Assembly (NCBI GenBank): GCA_964353855.1
Contig: CAYGWX010000012.1
Coordinates: 1-49,031 of the forward strand
Origin: CAYGWX01 sp964353855 [NCBI: uncultured bacterium]
GTDB lineage: Bacteria; Edwardsbacteria; CAYGWX01
Reading direction: 5' to 3'
DNA: 49,031 nucleotides
Under the pieces are notes generated by a model, which saw only the letters and a program-made list of their open reading frames with translations, had not been told where the DNA came from and did no database searches. Positions 8,247 through 15,838 of this stretch are shown here, one piece after another (positions within the stretch are counted from its first letter, which is position 1; each line of letters opens with the position of its first letter). The translations under genes and the position numbers were made by a program.

Positions 8247-9274
8247 TGCCCTATTTCCTGGCGGTGGTCAAGGCCGGGCTCCTGGCCCTCCTGGAATACC
8301 TCTCGGCCCATGTGCTGACCTGCCTGGTACCGGCCTTCTTCATCGCCGGGGGGATAGCGGTGTTCGTGTCCCAGGCCAGCGTGATGAAATACTTCGGGGC
8401 CAGGGCCAAGAAGGTCCTGTCTTACGGGGTGGCCTCGGTGTCGGGAACCATCCTGGCCGTGTGCTCCTGCACCGTGCTGCCCCTGTTCGCGGGCATCCAC
8501 AAACGGGGCGCGGGGCTGGGGCCGGCGATCGCCTTTCTGTATTCCGGGCCGGCGATCAATGTTCTGGCCATCGTTTACTCGGCAAGGCTCCTCGGCTTCG
8601 ACCTCGGCGCGGCACGGGCCATCGGGGCCGTCTCCTTTTCCATACTCATCGGCTTGGCCATGGCCTTCCTGTTCCGGCATGAGGAACGGCTGGGAGAGGA
8701 CCTGCCGCTCATGGAGGAGATAAAGACCCGGCCGCTGTGGAAGACGACAGTCTATTTCGCCGTGCTCGTGGGCATCCTGGTCTTCGGGGCGGCCAAGCAG
8801 TGGCTCGTGGCCGGGCTCCTGCTCCTCCTTCTCCTCTTACTCCTTAAGCTCTGGTTCACGAAGGAGGAGCTCAAGGAGTGGATGCGCCAGACCTGGGGGC
8901 TGGCCTGGAAGATATTTCCTATTCTTCTGGCCGGCGTCTTCGTGGCGGGAATGCTCAAGGCCCTGCTGCCCGAGGCATGGGTGCGGCAGGTGGTCGGAGG
9001 CAACGGGCTTCTGGCGAACTTTGTGGCCTCGGTGTTCGGCGCGTTCATGTACTTCTCGACCCTGACCGAGGTACCCATCGTGAAGGCTTTCCTGGACATG
9101 GGGATGGGCAAGGGGCCGGCCCTGGCCCTGCTCCTCGCCGGGCCCTCGCTTTCCCTGCCCAGCATGATAGTGCTCATCCGAATCATGGGCCTGAAGAAGA
9201 CCGGGGCTTATGTGGGACTGGTGGTCGTTATGGCCACGTTCACGGGGATGGGATTCGGTTTTCTATTTCCTTAA
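8246..9274 (+). CDS. arsP: ArsP/YraQ-family permease (probable organoarsenical exporter)
   Basis: 342-residue membrane protein with eight to nine hydrophobic helices. The family hallmarks are present twice: CSCTVLPLFAGIHKRGAG with FLYSGPAINV in the first half, and TEVPIVKAFLDMGMGKG with LLLAGPSLSLPS in the second. Characterised ArsP proteins export trivalent methylarsenite, so it fits with ArsM in the same operon; substrate is inferred from family and context. Cys73 and Cys75 lie in the CSC motif. The start is the GTG overlapping the preceding stop; an upstream extension in the same frame is the shadow of the thioredoxin gene. Confidence 0.88.
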   Translation: MPYFLAVVKAGLLALLEYLSAHVLTCLVPAFFIAGGIAVFVSQASVMKYFGARAKKVLSYGVASVSGTILAVCSCTVLPLFAGIHKRGAGLGPAIAFLYSGPAINVLAIVYSARLLGFDLGAARAIGAVSFSILIGLAMAFLFRHEERLGEDLPLMEEIKTRPLWKTTVYFAVLVGILVFGAAKQWLVAGLLLLLLLLLLKLWFTKEELKEWMRQTWGLAWKIFPILLAGVFVAGMLKALLPEAWVRQVVGGNGLLANFVASVFGAFMYFSTLTEVPIVKAFLDMGMGKGPALALLLAGPSLSLPSMIVLIRIMGLKKTGAYVGLVVVMATFTGMGFGFLFP

Positions 9275-9293
9275 CACACAAAAGGGGGAGACG

Positions 9294-9536
9294 ATGGAAA
9301 TCAAAGTATTGGGCTCGGGATGCCACAACTGCAAGGAATTAGAGAAGCGGACCATCAATGCGTTAGCCGAGATGGACGTGGCGGCCAACGTGGACAAGGT
9401 CACGGACTTCAAAGAGATCACGAAGTATGTGATGTCCACGCCCGGGCTGGTGATCGACGGGAAGGTCGTTTCCCAGGGCCGGGTGCCCACCAAGGACGAG
9501 ATCAAGCGCTGGGTTAAAGCCGCGCAGAATCCGTAG
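9294..9536 (+). CDS. Small redox-active disulfide protein
   Basis: 80-residue cytoplasmic thioredoxin-like protein of the redox-active disulfide protein 2 family. It starts MEIKVLGSGCHNCKELEK, with the CXXC pair at Cys10/Cys13, and has TPGLVIDGKVVSQGRVP with the cis-Pro. No signal peptide. AAGGGGGAG lies just before the ATG. Such proteins are often found next to ArsP-type permeases and CcdA homologues; here it may pass electrons to the membrane relay or to ArsC. Confidence 0.9.
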   Translation: MEIKVLGSGCHNCKELEKRTINALAEMDVAANVDKVTDFKEITKYVMSTPGLVIDGKVVSQGRVPTKDEIKRWVKAAQNP

Positions 9537-9538
9537 GT

Positions 9539-9557
9539 CCCGATAAACAGCATCGGG
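9539..9557 (+). other. Small hairpin between operon genes
   Basis: CCCGAT and ATCGGG form a 6-bp stem with a 7-base loop, with no good T-run. It may attenuate or protect the mRNA rather than end it. Confidence 0.35.
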
Positions 9558-9585
9558 ATTTCGCTTCGCTCAACAGGTCAATGAA

Positions 9586-10266
9586 ATGCTCGAACACCTG
9601 TCCAGGTTCATAAACCAGTCCCCGGGCCTGGCCTACGGGGGGGCTTTCCTGGCCGGGGTCGTGTCCTCCTCCAGCCCCTGCGTGCTGGCCGCCCTGCCCC
9701 TGGTCATCGGTTACATCGGGGGCACGAGCGGGGGAAGCCGAAAACGGGCTTGGATTTACTCCCTGCTCTTTGTCCTGGGCCTCACGCTCACCTTCACCCT
9801 GTTAGGCGCCGTGGCCGGTCTGTTCGGAAAGCTCTTCGGGGTGACGGGTAAGGGCTGGAGTATCGGAATCGGGGCCATCGTCATCCTGATGGGTCTTTTC
9901 CTCATCGGGCTCATCCCGCTCAGGCTTCCGACCCCGCGCCTGTTGACTCCGGAGCGCTCCGGAGCCATGGGAGCCCTGCTGATGGGGCTCCTGATCGGGG
10001 CCGTGTCCTCGCCCTGTGCGACCCCCGTCTTAGTCGTGATCCTAGCCCTGGTCGCGGCCAAGGCCAAGGTCCTTTACGGGCTCAGCTTGTTATTCGCTTA
10101 CGCCATTGGACACTGCGCTTTAATCTTTTTAGCCGGGGTGGCCACCGGGTTCGCCCAGGCGTATCTCTCCTCGCGCAAGGCCCAAGCCCTGTCGCTCTGG
10201 ACCAAGCGCCTAAGCGGGGGGATCGTGGTCTGCCTCGGCGTTTATCTTATTCTTGCGAATCTTTAA
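9586..10266 (+). CDS. ccdA: CcdA/DsbD-type transmembrane electron carrier
   Basis: Six-helix inner-membrane protein of 226 residues that carries reducing power from cytoplasmic thioredoxin to periplasmic thiol proteins. The two SSPC motifs with the redox cysteines (Cys32 in SSSPCVLAALP and Cys144 in SSPCATPVL) sit at the start of helices 1 and 4, as in CcdA. In this operon it would keep the periplasmic thioredoxin (7842) and perhaps the Cys-tailed protein (3918) reduced. No strong Shine-Dalgarno is visible. Confidence 0.88.
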   Translation: MLEHLSRFINQSPGLAYGGAFLAGVVSSSSPCVLAALPLVIGYIGGTSGGSRKRAWIYSLLFVLGLTLTFTLLGAVAGLFGKLFGVTGKGWSIGIGAIVILMGLFLIGLIPLRLPTPRLLTPERSGAMGALLMGLLIGAVSSPCATPVLVVILALVAAKAKVLYGLSLLFAYAIGHCALIFLAGVATGFAQAYLSSRKAQALSLWTKRLSGGIVVCLGVYLILANL

Positions 10267-10283
10267 CAAAGGAGGGAAAAACG

Positions 10284-10445
10284 ATGTCCTGCGATTGTGA
10301 CTGCGACTGCGGCGGCGGTGCGGGCTTCCAGAGACAGGTGTTCACCAAGAAGGAACGCCTGGAATGGCTGGAGGACTACCGGGAGGACTTGAAGAAGGAA
10401 CTTACGGCGGTCGAAGAAGAGATGAGCCTGCTGAAGAGAAAGTGA
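10284..10445 (+). CDS. 53-residue Cys-rich small protein
   Basis: A strong AAAGGAGGG stands before the ATG and the ORF closes the arsenic operon before its terminator. The N-terminus alternates Cys and Asp (MSCDCDCDCGGG, four cysteines in nine residues); residues 20-53 are a charged amphipathic helix (LEWLEDYREDLKKELTAVEE). The cysteines are spaced to bind a soft metal or metalloid, while the helix may serve for dimer or membrane contact. No family recognised; function as a metalloid chaperone or buffer is inference. Its TGA lies inside a heptamer repeat (10442-10469). Confidence 0.8.
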   Translation: MSCDCDCDCGGGAGFQRQVFTKKERLEWLEDYREDLKKELTAVEEEMSLLKRK

Positions 10446-10469
10446 GACGTAAGACGTGAGAAGTGAGAA
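10442..10469. repeat. 7-bp tandem repeat, 4 units
   Basis: GTGAGAC, GTAAGAC, GTGAGAA, GTGAGAA follow one another. Related CGTGANN heptamers recur at 39482-39509 and 48884-48904. Confidence 0.75.
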
Positions 10470-10477
10470 GGAAAAAA

Positions 10478-10507
10478 AGGCGGGCCCTGATGGGCCCGTC
10501 CTTTTTT
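10478..10507 (+). terminator. Bidirectional terminator, arsenic operon / era
   Basis: CGGGCCC (10481-10487) and GGGCCCG (10492-10498) with a TGAT loop, preceded by seven A and followed by six T. It suits both the arsenic operon and the convergent era gene. Confidence 0.88.
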
Positions 10508-10523
10508 GATTGCCTTGGCTGAC

Positions 10524-11423
10524 CTATAAATACCCCAGTTCCTGCAAGTCGTGCCTGCTCTTCCGCCAGCCGGGCTTTACCTTGACCCATAATTCCAAAT
10601 AGACCGGACGGCCGGTCAGGGTTTCGATGGTCGTCCGGGCGCGGGAGCCGATGCGCTTCAGGCCCCGCCCGTCCTTGCCGATCAAGATGGCCTTCTGGTT
10701 CTCCTTTTCGACGTAGATCGTGGCGCGGATGAAATCCTTCTTCCCTCCCTCCGCGGTCCTCTCCTTGAACTCCTCGATCAGCACCGCCGTGGAATAAGGA
10801 ATCTCATCACCGGTGGTCAGGAAGACCTGCTCCCGGATGAGCTCCGCGGCGAAGAAGCGCTCCGGGTGCTCGGTGAGCTGGTCCCCGGGATAGAAGGGCG
10901 AACCCGCGGGGAGAAGCCCGAGGAGCACCCGGCGCAATTCCTCCACGCTGAACTGGGTGAGAGCCGAGAAGGGCACGATCTCGGCCCGGGGAGCCCGCTC
11001 GGCGATGCCGGCGATGAGGGGAAGCAGGGCTTCTTTTTGGACCAGGTCGATCTTGTTGATGCCCACGACCAGAGGCTTCCTCCTGACCCGGGGAAGGAGC
11101 TGGTCCAGGTCCGGCTTGGCGTCCCCGCGCGCGTCCACGAGAAGGAGCACCAGGTCGGCGTCATCCACCGCGGCTTTGATGGTCTTCACCATCGCCTCCT
11201 GCAAGGGATACTTCGGGTCCAAGAGGCCCGGCGTGTCCAGGAAGATCATCTGGTAGCCCCGGCCGGAGGCGATGCCCAGGACCCGGGTGCGCGTGGTCTG
11301 GGGCTTGGGCGTCACGATGGAAAGCCGCTCCCCTACCAGACAGTTCATCAGGGTGGACTTGCCCACATTGGGCCGGCCCACGATGGCAATGTAGCCGGAC
11401 TTGAATATCGTATCAGATGTCAT
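10524..11423 (-). CDS. era: GTPase Era
   Basis: Ribosome-assembly GTPase that binds the 3' end of 16S rRNA. 299 residues, the family's normal length. G1 GRPNVGKST, G3 DTPG, G4 NKID and a C-terminal KH domain (IGKDGRGLKRIGSRARTTIE) are all present. ATG at 11423; nearby upstream ATGs are out of frame. It is a single gene, converging on the arsenic operon, with a repeat-rich region before it. Confidence 0.95.
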   Translation of the reverse strand: MTSDTIFKSGYIAIVGRPNVGKSTLMNCLVGERLSIVTPKPQTTRTRVLGIASGRGYQMIFLDTPGLLDPKYPLQEAMVKTIKAAVDDADLVLLLVDARGDAKPDLDQLLPRVRRKPLVVGINKIDLVQKEALLPLIAGIAERAPRAEIVPFSALTQFSVEELRRVLLGLLPAGSPFYPGDQLTEHPERFFAAELIREQVFLTTGDEIPYSTAVLIEEFKERTAEGGKKDFIRATIYVEKENQKAILIGKDGRGLKRIGSRARTTIETLTGRPVYLELWVKVKPGWRKSRHDLQELGYL

Positions 11424-11470
11424 ACCATCATGTTACGATAAAGCCGACAGGATTGTCAAGCTGGAAGAGC

Positions 11471-11502
11471 AGTTGGACAGTTAGACGGTTAGACAGTTGG
11501 AC
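11471..11502. repeat. 8-bp tandem repeat, 4 units
   Basis: AGTTGGAC, AGTTAGAC, GGTTAGAC, AGTTGGAC in direct succession; looser copies (AGTTAGCT, GGTTGGAC) follow at 11520-11535. Confidence 0.8.
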
Positions 11503-11578
11503 TGTAACAGAGGTTCGTCAGTTAGCTGGTTGGACGGTTCAAAGACCCAGACCGAACAAGCAACTCAGGAGGTCTAAG

Positions 11579-11677
11579 CGCCCATTGCACCCCCAGAGTA
11601 CGCCCATTGCACGCCCACAACCCTTCCTGTTCCCTTCCTGTTCCCTTCCTGATCCCTTCCTGTTACCTTCCTCAGCA
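11579..11677. repeat. 11-bp period tract, 9 units of two sequence types
   Basis: Read in 11-base steps from 11579: CGCCCATTGCA, CCCCCAGAGTA, CGCCCATTGCA, CGCCCACAACC, then CTTCCTGTTCC twice, CTTCCTGATCC, CTTCCTGTTAC and CTTCCTCAGCA. The period is kept through the change from one sequence type to the other. Confidence 0.8.
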
Positions 11678-11694
11678 CTTGGGAAGGTTTTACT

Positions 11695-11717
11695 CCCTTC
11701 TCCCGAAGGGAGAGGGG
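11695..11717. repeat. REP-like hairpin CCCTTCTCCC/GGGAGAGGGG
   Basis: A 10-bp stem with one G-T pair and a GAA loop, pyrimidines on the left and purines on the right. It starts 17 bases after the 11-bp tract. Confidence 0.65.
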
Positions 11718-11723
11718 TAGGCC

Positions 11724-11752
11724 TTGCAGAAGAAGACGGGGTAAGCTATAAT
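11724..11752 (+). promoter_or_regulatory. Sigma70-like promoter of the DMT transporter
   Basis: TTGCAG (11724-11729), 17 bases, TATAAT (11747-11752), about 65 bases before the start codon. Confidence 0.65.
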
Positions 11753-11817
11753 TGTAGCCTTAAATGAAAGCGAGCCTTCTTTTTTTGAATGGTCATAGAT
11801 TTGGTTGATAGGATCCG

Positions 11818-12717
11818 ATGGTGGTGACCCAGCTGGGAGAGCTCTTCGCCCTGGCCGCGGCCGGGTGCTGGACCGTCACCGCCCTGTCCTTCGAGTCCGC
11901 GGGCAAGCGGGTCGGGTCCCGGGCCGTGAACCTCATCCGCCTGTGCCTAGGCCTGGCGGTCATGGTCCTTTTCAACTGGGCAAGGCGGGGGCAGCCCCTG
12001 CCCCTGGATGCCACCGGGCATCAATGGCTCTGGCTCTCCCTCTCCGGGCTCGTCGGTTTTTCCTTCGGGGACCTCCTCCTGTTCGAGGCCTTCGTGCTCT
12101 TGGGCGCCCGGACCTCGATGCTCCTGATGGCCGCGGTCCCGCCCCTGACCGCGGTCCTGGGCTGGGCCGTCCTGGGCGAGGGGATGACGGTCTATAGTTT
12201 ATTAGGAATGGTCGTAACCATCCTCGGAATCGCCCTGGTCATCCTGGAGCGTCCTGCGGCAGGCGCCCCGCTGAAGACTGCGAAGCCCCTGGCCGGACTG
12301 CTCTGCGCCTGCGGAGGAGCCGTGGGCCAGAGCCTGGGGCTGGTGCTCTCCAAATACGGCATGGGGAGTTACGACGCCTTCGCCGCAACCCAGATCCGGC
12401 AGATCGCCGGGATCGGGGGCTTTCTCGTCCTGTTCCTCTTCCTGCGGATCTGGCCCCAGGTCTTCCAGGCCCTGAGGAACGGAAAGGCCATGGCCGGGAT
12501 CTCCACGGGGGCCTTCTTCGGGCCCTTCCTCGGGGTCTCCTTCTCCCTCCTGGCCATCCAGAACGCGGTCACCGGCGTGGCCTCCACGATCATGGCCCTG
12601 ACCCCGGTCCTGATCATCCTCCCGGCCGTGATAGTCTTCCGGGAGAAGGTCACGGCCAAGGAAGTCCTCGGGGCCTTCGTGGCTGTGGCCGGGGCCGCGA
12701 TCCTGTTCCTGAGGTGA
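11818..12717 (+). CDS. EamA/DMT-family transporter
   Basis: Ten-helix inner-membrane permease of the drug/metabolite transporter superfamily, 299 residues, built of two EamA repeats (~8-145 and ~155-298). The repeat ends are typical: [23 protein letters not shown] and [17 protein letters not shown]. It probably exports a metabolite, but the substrate cannot be read from sequence. The ATG at 11818 is followed by two GTG codons that are alternative starts; no clear Shine-Dalgarno. It stands alone between its promoter and the tyrS promoter. Confidence 0.85.
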   Translation: MVVTQLGELFALAAAGCWTVTALSFESAGKRVGSRAVNLIRLCLGLAVMVLFNWARRGQPLPLDATGHQWLWLSLSGLVGFSFGDLLLFEAFVLLGARTSMLLMAAVPPLTAVLGWAVLGEGMTVYSLLGMVVTILGIALVILERPAAGAPLKTAKPLAGLLCACGGAVGQSLGLVLSKYGMGSYDAFAATQIRQIAGIGGFLVLFLFLRIWPQVFQALRNGKAMAGISTGAFFGPFLGVSFSLLAIQNAVTGVASTIMALTPVLIILPAVIVFREKVTAKEVLGAFVAVAGAAILFLR

Positions 12718-12731
12718 AAGTCCCGATGGCC

Positions 12732-12761
12732 TTGAACTCCGGAGAGGCGTTGTGGTATAGT
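12732..12761 (+). promoter_or_regulatory. Sigma70-like promoter of tyrS
   Basis: TTGAAC (12732-12737), 18 bases, TATAGT (12756-12761). Confidence 0.5.
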
Positions 12762-12793
12762 ATTGCCTTGATTAAATCATGGGCTGGAGAAGG

Positions 12794-13993
12794 ATGAGCG
12801 TACAGGAAACCTTGAAGATCCTCAAGCGCGGGACCGTGGAGATCCTGCCCGAGGAGGACCTGGTCAAGAAGCTGGAGCGGTCCGAGAAGACCGGCCAGCC
12901 CTTGAAGGTCAAGTGGGGAGCCGATCCCTCGGCTCCGGACCTGCATTTGGGCCACGCCGTGATGCTGCGGAAGATGAAGGAGTTCCAGGAGCTGGGGCAC
13001 GAGGTCATCTTCGTGATCGGGGACTTCACGGCCCGGGTCGGGGACCCCACCGGACGCTCGGAAACCCGCAAGCCGATGAGCGAGGAGGAGGTCGCCCGCA
13101 ACGCCGAGACCTATTTCCGGCAGGTCTACCGCCTGCTGAAGCGCGAGAAGTGCCGGGTGGTCCACAACCACGACTGGCTGGGCAAATTGACCCTGGAGGA
13201 GATCCTGCGCCTGTCCTCGCACTACACCGTGGCCCGGACCCTGGAGCGGAACGGCTTCGCGGAGCGCTTCAAGACCGGGCAGTCCATCGGGGTGCACGAG
13301 TTTCTGTATCCCATGATGGTGGCCTACGACTCTGTGGTCCTGGAGGCGGATATCGAGCTGGGCGGGACGGACCAGACCTTCAACCTGCTGGCCGGGCGGG
13401 AGCTGATGTCCGAGCTGGGCCTGGAGCCCCAGGTCTGCATGACCATGCCGCTTTTATTGGGCCTGGACGGGGTCCAGAAGATGTCCAAGAGCCTGGGCAA
13501 TTTCATCGCCATCGAGGACACGCCCCAAGAGATGTTCGGGAAGGCGATGTCCATCCCGGACAATTTGATCCTGAACTATTTCGAGCTCGCCACGACATTG
13601 GACGAGGCGGAGTGCCGGAAAATCAAGGCCCTTTTAGCTGAGCCGGGGACGAACCCCCGGGACGTGAAGGTGCGATTAGGCAAGGAAATCGTAACCCTTT
13701 ATCACTCCAAGGGGGAGGCCGAGAAGGCCGCAGAAGACTTCGACCGCGTCTTCAAGGAGAAGCAAAATCCTGAGGATATGCCCGTGCACGTCGTCGGCGA
13801 GCCGAAGGTCTGGATCGTGAAACTCCTGACTTCCTCCGGATTGGCTGTATCCTCCAGCGAAGCCAGAAGGCTCGTCTCTCAGGGGGCCGTGGAAGTGGAC
13901 GGGGAGCGGGTCAGCGACCCGGACGCTCAGGTGGACCTTTCCAAGGAGCGTGTCCTGAAGGTCGGAAAGCGGAGGTTCCTGCGGGTCCGGTAA
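12794..13993 (+). CDS. tyrS: Tyrosyl-tRNA synthetase
   Basis: Charges tRNA-Tyr. About 399 residues: class I catalytic domain with the HIGH equivalent HLGH in APDLHLGHAVMLRKMKEF, the tyrosine-binding LGGTDQTFNLLAGRE region and KMSKS near residue 229; a C-terminal S4 RNA-binding domain closes the protein (ARRLVSQGAVEVDGERV). It belongs to the TyrZ-like bacterial branch (WGADPSAPDLHLGH). The start at 12794 is preferred because GGAG lies four bases before it; an in-frame ATG at 12779 would add five residues. A terminator follows directly. Confidence 0.95.
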   Translation: MSVQETLKILKRGTVEILPEEDLVKKLERSEKTGQPLKVKWGADPSAPDLHLGHAVMLRKMKEFQELGHEVIFVIGDFTARVGDPTGRSETRKPMSEEEVARNAETYFRQVYRLLKREKCRVVHNHDWLGKLTLEEILRLSSHYTVARTLERNGFAERFKTGQSIGVHEFLYPMMVAYDSVVLEADIELGGTDQTFNLLAGRELMSELGLEPQVCMTMPLLLGLDGVQKMSKSLGNFIAIEDTPQEMFGKAMSIPDNLILNYFELATTLDEAECRKIKALLAEPGTNPRDVKVRLGKEIVTLYHSKGEAEKAAEDFDRVFKEKQNPEDMPVHVVGEPKVWIVKLLTSSGLAVSSSEARRLVSQGAVEVDGERVSDPDAQVDLSKERVLKVGKRRFLRVR

Positions 13994-14016
13994 GGGAAGT
14001 TCAAAAATAACAGGAA

Positions 14017-14045
14017 GGGCAAAGTTTGAGGCTTTGCCCTTTTTT
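14017..14045 (+). terminator. Rho-independent terminator of tyrS
   Basis: GGGCAAAG (14017-14024) and CTTTGCCC (14032-14039) with a 7-base loop, then six T. It overlaps the last codon of the convergent oppC. Confidence 0.92.
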
Positions 14046-14889
14046 ATTGGGATTGCTTGTGGGGGTCTAGGGCGTTGCGCAGGCCGTCGCCCAGGAGGTT
14101 GAAGCCCAAGACGGTGATGAAAATCGCCATTCCCGGGAAGGCCACGATCCAGGGCGCGGCACGGAAGTACTCCTTGCCCTCGTGAATCATCCGGCCCCAG
14201 TCCGGAGCCGGAGGGGGCACGCCCACCCCGAGGTAGCTCATCCCGGCCTCGAGCAGGACCGTCATGGCGACGTTCAGGCAGACGTAGATCACGACCGGGG
14301 ATAGGATGTTGGGCAGGATGTGCCGCAGGAGGATCCTCGGGTCCGAGAACCCCAGGGCCCGGCCGGCCAGGACGTAGTCCTTCTCGGATTCGGCGAGGGT
14401 CAGCCCCCGGACCAGACGGGCCACCCCGGTCCACATCACCAGGGAGAGCACGAAGATCACGGTCGCGGCCGAGGGCGGAAGTACGGCCACCAGGGCCATG
14501 GCCAGAAGCAGGATGGGAAAGGCCATCATCACGTCCGTGAGGCGCATCAGGACCCCGTCCAGCCAGCCCTTCCTGAACCCGGCGAGGAGGCCGACCAGGC
14601 CTCCGATCAAGAGCGCGAGGAGGTTCGCGGAGACGCTGATCAAAAGGGTGTAACGGGTGCCCGACAGGAGACGCGAGAGGAGGTCCCGACCCAGGGTGTC
14701 TGTGCCGAGGGGGAACTCTTTGCCAGGGCCGATGGGCATTCCTTCATCCGTGAGACCAGAGGTGAAGGCCTTCATCGGATCCCTGGGCGTGATGAACGGA
14801 GAGAGCAGGGTCACCAGGACCAGGACGAGGAGGATGAGCCCGCCCACGACGACCTCAATATTACGAAGAATAGGATGCCGGGAAGCCAT
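14044..14889 (-). CDS. oppC: Peptide ABC transporter permease (OppC/DppC)
   Basis: Inner-membrane subunit of a peptide or nickel-type ABC importer, 281 residues. An N-terminal helix is followed by the PRDP segment typical of DppC, five more helices, and the EAA loop (EAGMSYLGVGVPPPAPDWG) that docks on the ATPases. C-terminus LGDGLRNALDP is also family-typical. It starts one base after the oppF stop. No OppB partner or substrate-binding protein is in the window, so this operon cannot form a whole importer without genes elsewhere. Confidence 0.92.
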   Translation of the reverse strand: MASRHPILRNIEVVVGGLILLVLVLVTLLSPFITPRDPMKAFTSGLTDEGMPIGPGKEFPLGTDTLGRDLLSRLLSGTRYTLLISVSANLLALLIGGLVGLLAGFRKGWLDGVLMRLTDVMMAFPILLLAMALVAVLPPSAATVIFVLSLVMWTGVARLVRGLTLAESEKDYVLAGRALGFSDPRILLRHILPNILSPVVIYVCLNVAMTVLLEAGMSYLGVGVPPPAPDWGRMIHEGKEYFRAAPWIVAFPGMAIFITVLGFNLLGDGLRNALDPHKQSQ

Positions 14890-14890
14890 C

Positions 14891-15838
14891 CTACGCCAGG
14901 TGACAGCTCACGGTGTGGTTCTCATGATGGGTTCGGAGCTCGGGCACCCCGATGCGGCATTCTTCCCGGGCCAGGGGACAGCGGGGATGATAAGGACAAC
15001 CTGGGGGGGGGTCAACGGGATTCGCCGGCTCCCCCAATGCCTTCGCTTTTTTGGCCATCGGCTCATCGCTCAGGGTGGGAATGGCCGAGATCAGGGCCTG
15101 GGTGTAGGGATGAAGCGGGGAGGAGAAGACCTCCCGGACCGGGCCGAATTCCACAATCCGGCCGAGGTACATCACCGCCACGCGGTCCGCGAGCATGGAG
15201 ATGACCGCGAGGTCGTGGGAGATGAAGAGGTAGGTCAGGGAGAGCCGGGATTTGAGGTCGGTGAGGAGAGAGAGGATCTGGGCCTGGATGGAGACATCCA
15301 GGCTGGAGACCGGCTCGTCCAGGACCAGGAATTTAGGAGAGACCGCCAGGGCTCTGGCGATGCCGATGCGCTGGCGCTGGCCCCCTGAGAACTCGTGAGG
15401 GAACCGCCGGGCGTGGTCCTGGGACAGCCCCACCATATCGAGAAGTCCGCTCACCCTCCTGTCCTGTTCGTCCTTTCCTCTGGTTCCGTGAACCCAGAGA
15501 ACCTCTCCCAGGGCCTCTCCCACTCTCATCCTCGGATTCAGGGAACTGTAGGGGTCCTGAAAGACCATCTGCAAATCCGTGCGCAGCGCCTGGAGCTCTC
15601 CGGATGGAAGTCGGGTCAGGTCTTTCCCCTGGTAAACCACCTGCCCCGACGTCGGCTCCACCAGACGAAGCATGGCCTTGCCTAAAGTGCTTTTACCGCA
15701 CCCGGACTCCCCCACGATGCCCAGGATCTCCCGTTCACGGACTTCAAAGGACACGCAGTCCAGGGCGCGAAGATGCTTCCTTCCGCCCTTCCGGGAAGGT
15801 ACCGCATAGTGCTTGGAGAGGTCCGTGACCGCGATCAT
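14891..15838 (-). CDS. oppF: Peptide ABC transporter ATPase (OppF/DppF)
   Basis: 315-residue ATPase. Walker A GESGCGKST, signature FSGGQRQRIGIARAL, Walker B FLVLDEPVSSLD and H-loop FISHDLAVI. The C-terminal oligopeptide-transporter extension has the cysteine set CPYHPRCPLAREEC with a later SCHLA, known in DppD-type proteins to hold an iron-sulfur cluster. Its ATG overlaps the oppD stop by 4 bases (ATGA), so the two ATPases are translationally coupled. Confidence 0.93.
   Translation of the reverse strand: MIAVTDLSKHYAVPSRKGGRKHLRALDCVSFEVREREILGIVGESGCGKSTLGKAMLRLVEPTSGQVVYQGKDLTRLPSGELQALRTDLQMVFQDPYSSLNPRMRVGEALGEVLWVHGTRGKDEQDRRVSGLLDMVGLSQDHARRFPHEFSGGQRQRIGIARALAVSPKFLVLDEPVSSLDVSIQAQILSLLTDLKSRLSLTYLFISHDLAVISMLADRVAVMYLGRIVEFGPVREVFSSPLHPYTQALISAIPTLSDEPMAKKAKALGEPANPVDPPPGCPYHPRCPLAREECRIGVPELRTHHENHTVSCHLA

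Larger units (their letters stand above)
11424..11817. other. Repeat-rich intergenic region, era / DMT transporter
   Basis: 394 bases without a credible gene. In order: an 8-bp tandem repeat (11471-11502), a 99-base tract with strict 11-bp period (11579-11677), a pyrimidine/purine hairpin (11695-11717) and a sigma70 promoter (11724-11752). Most of the space is thus low-complexity repeat. Confidence 0.75.
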
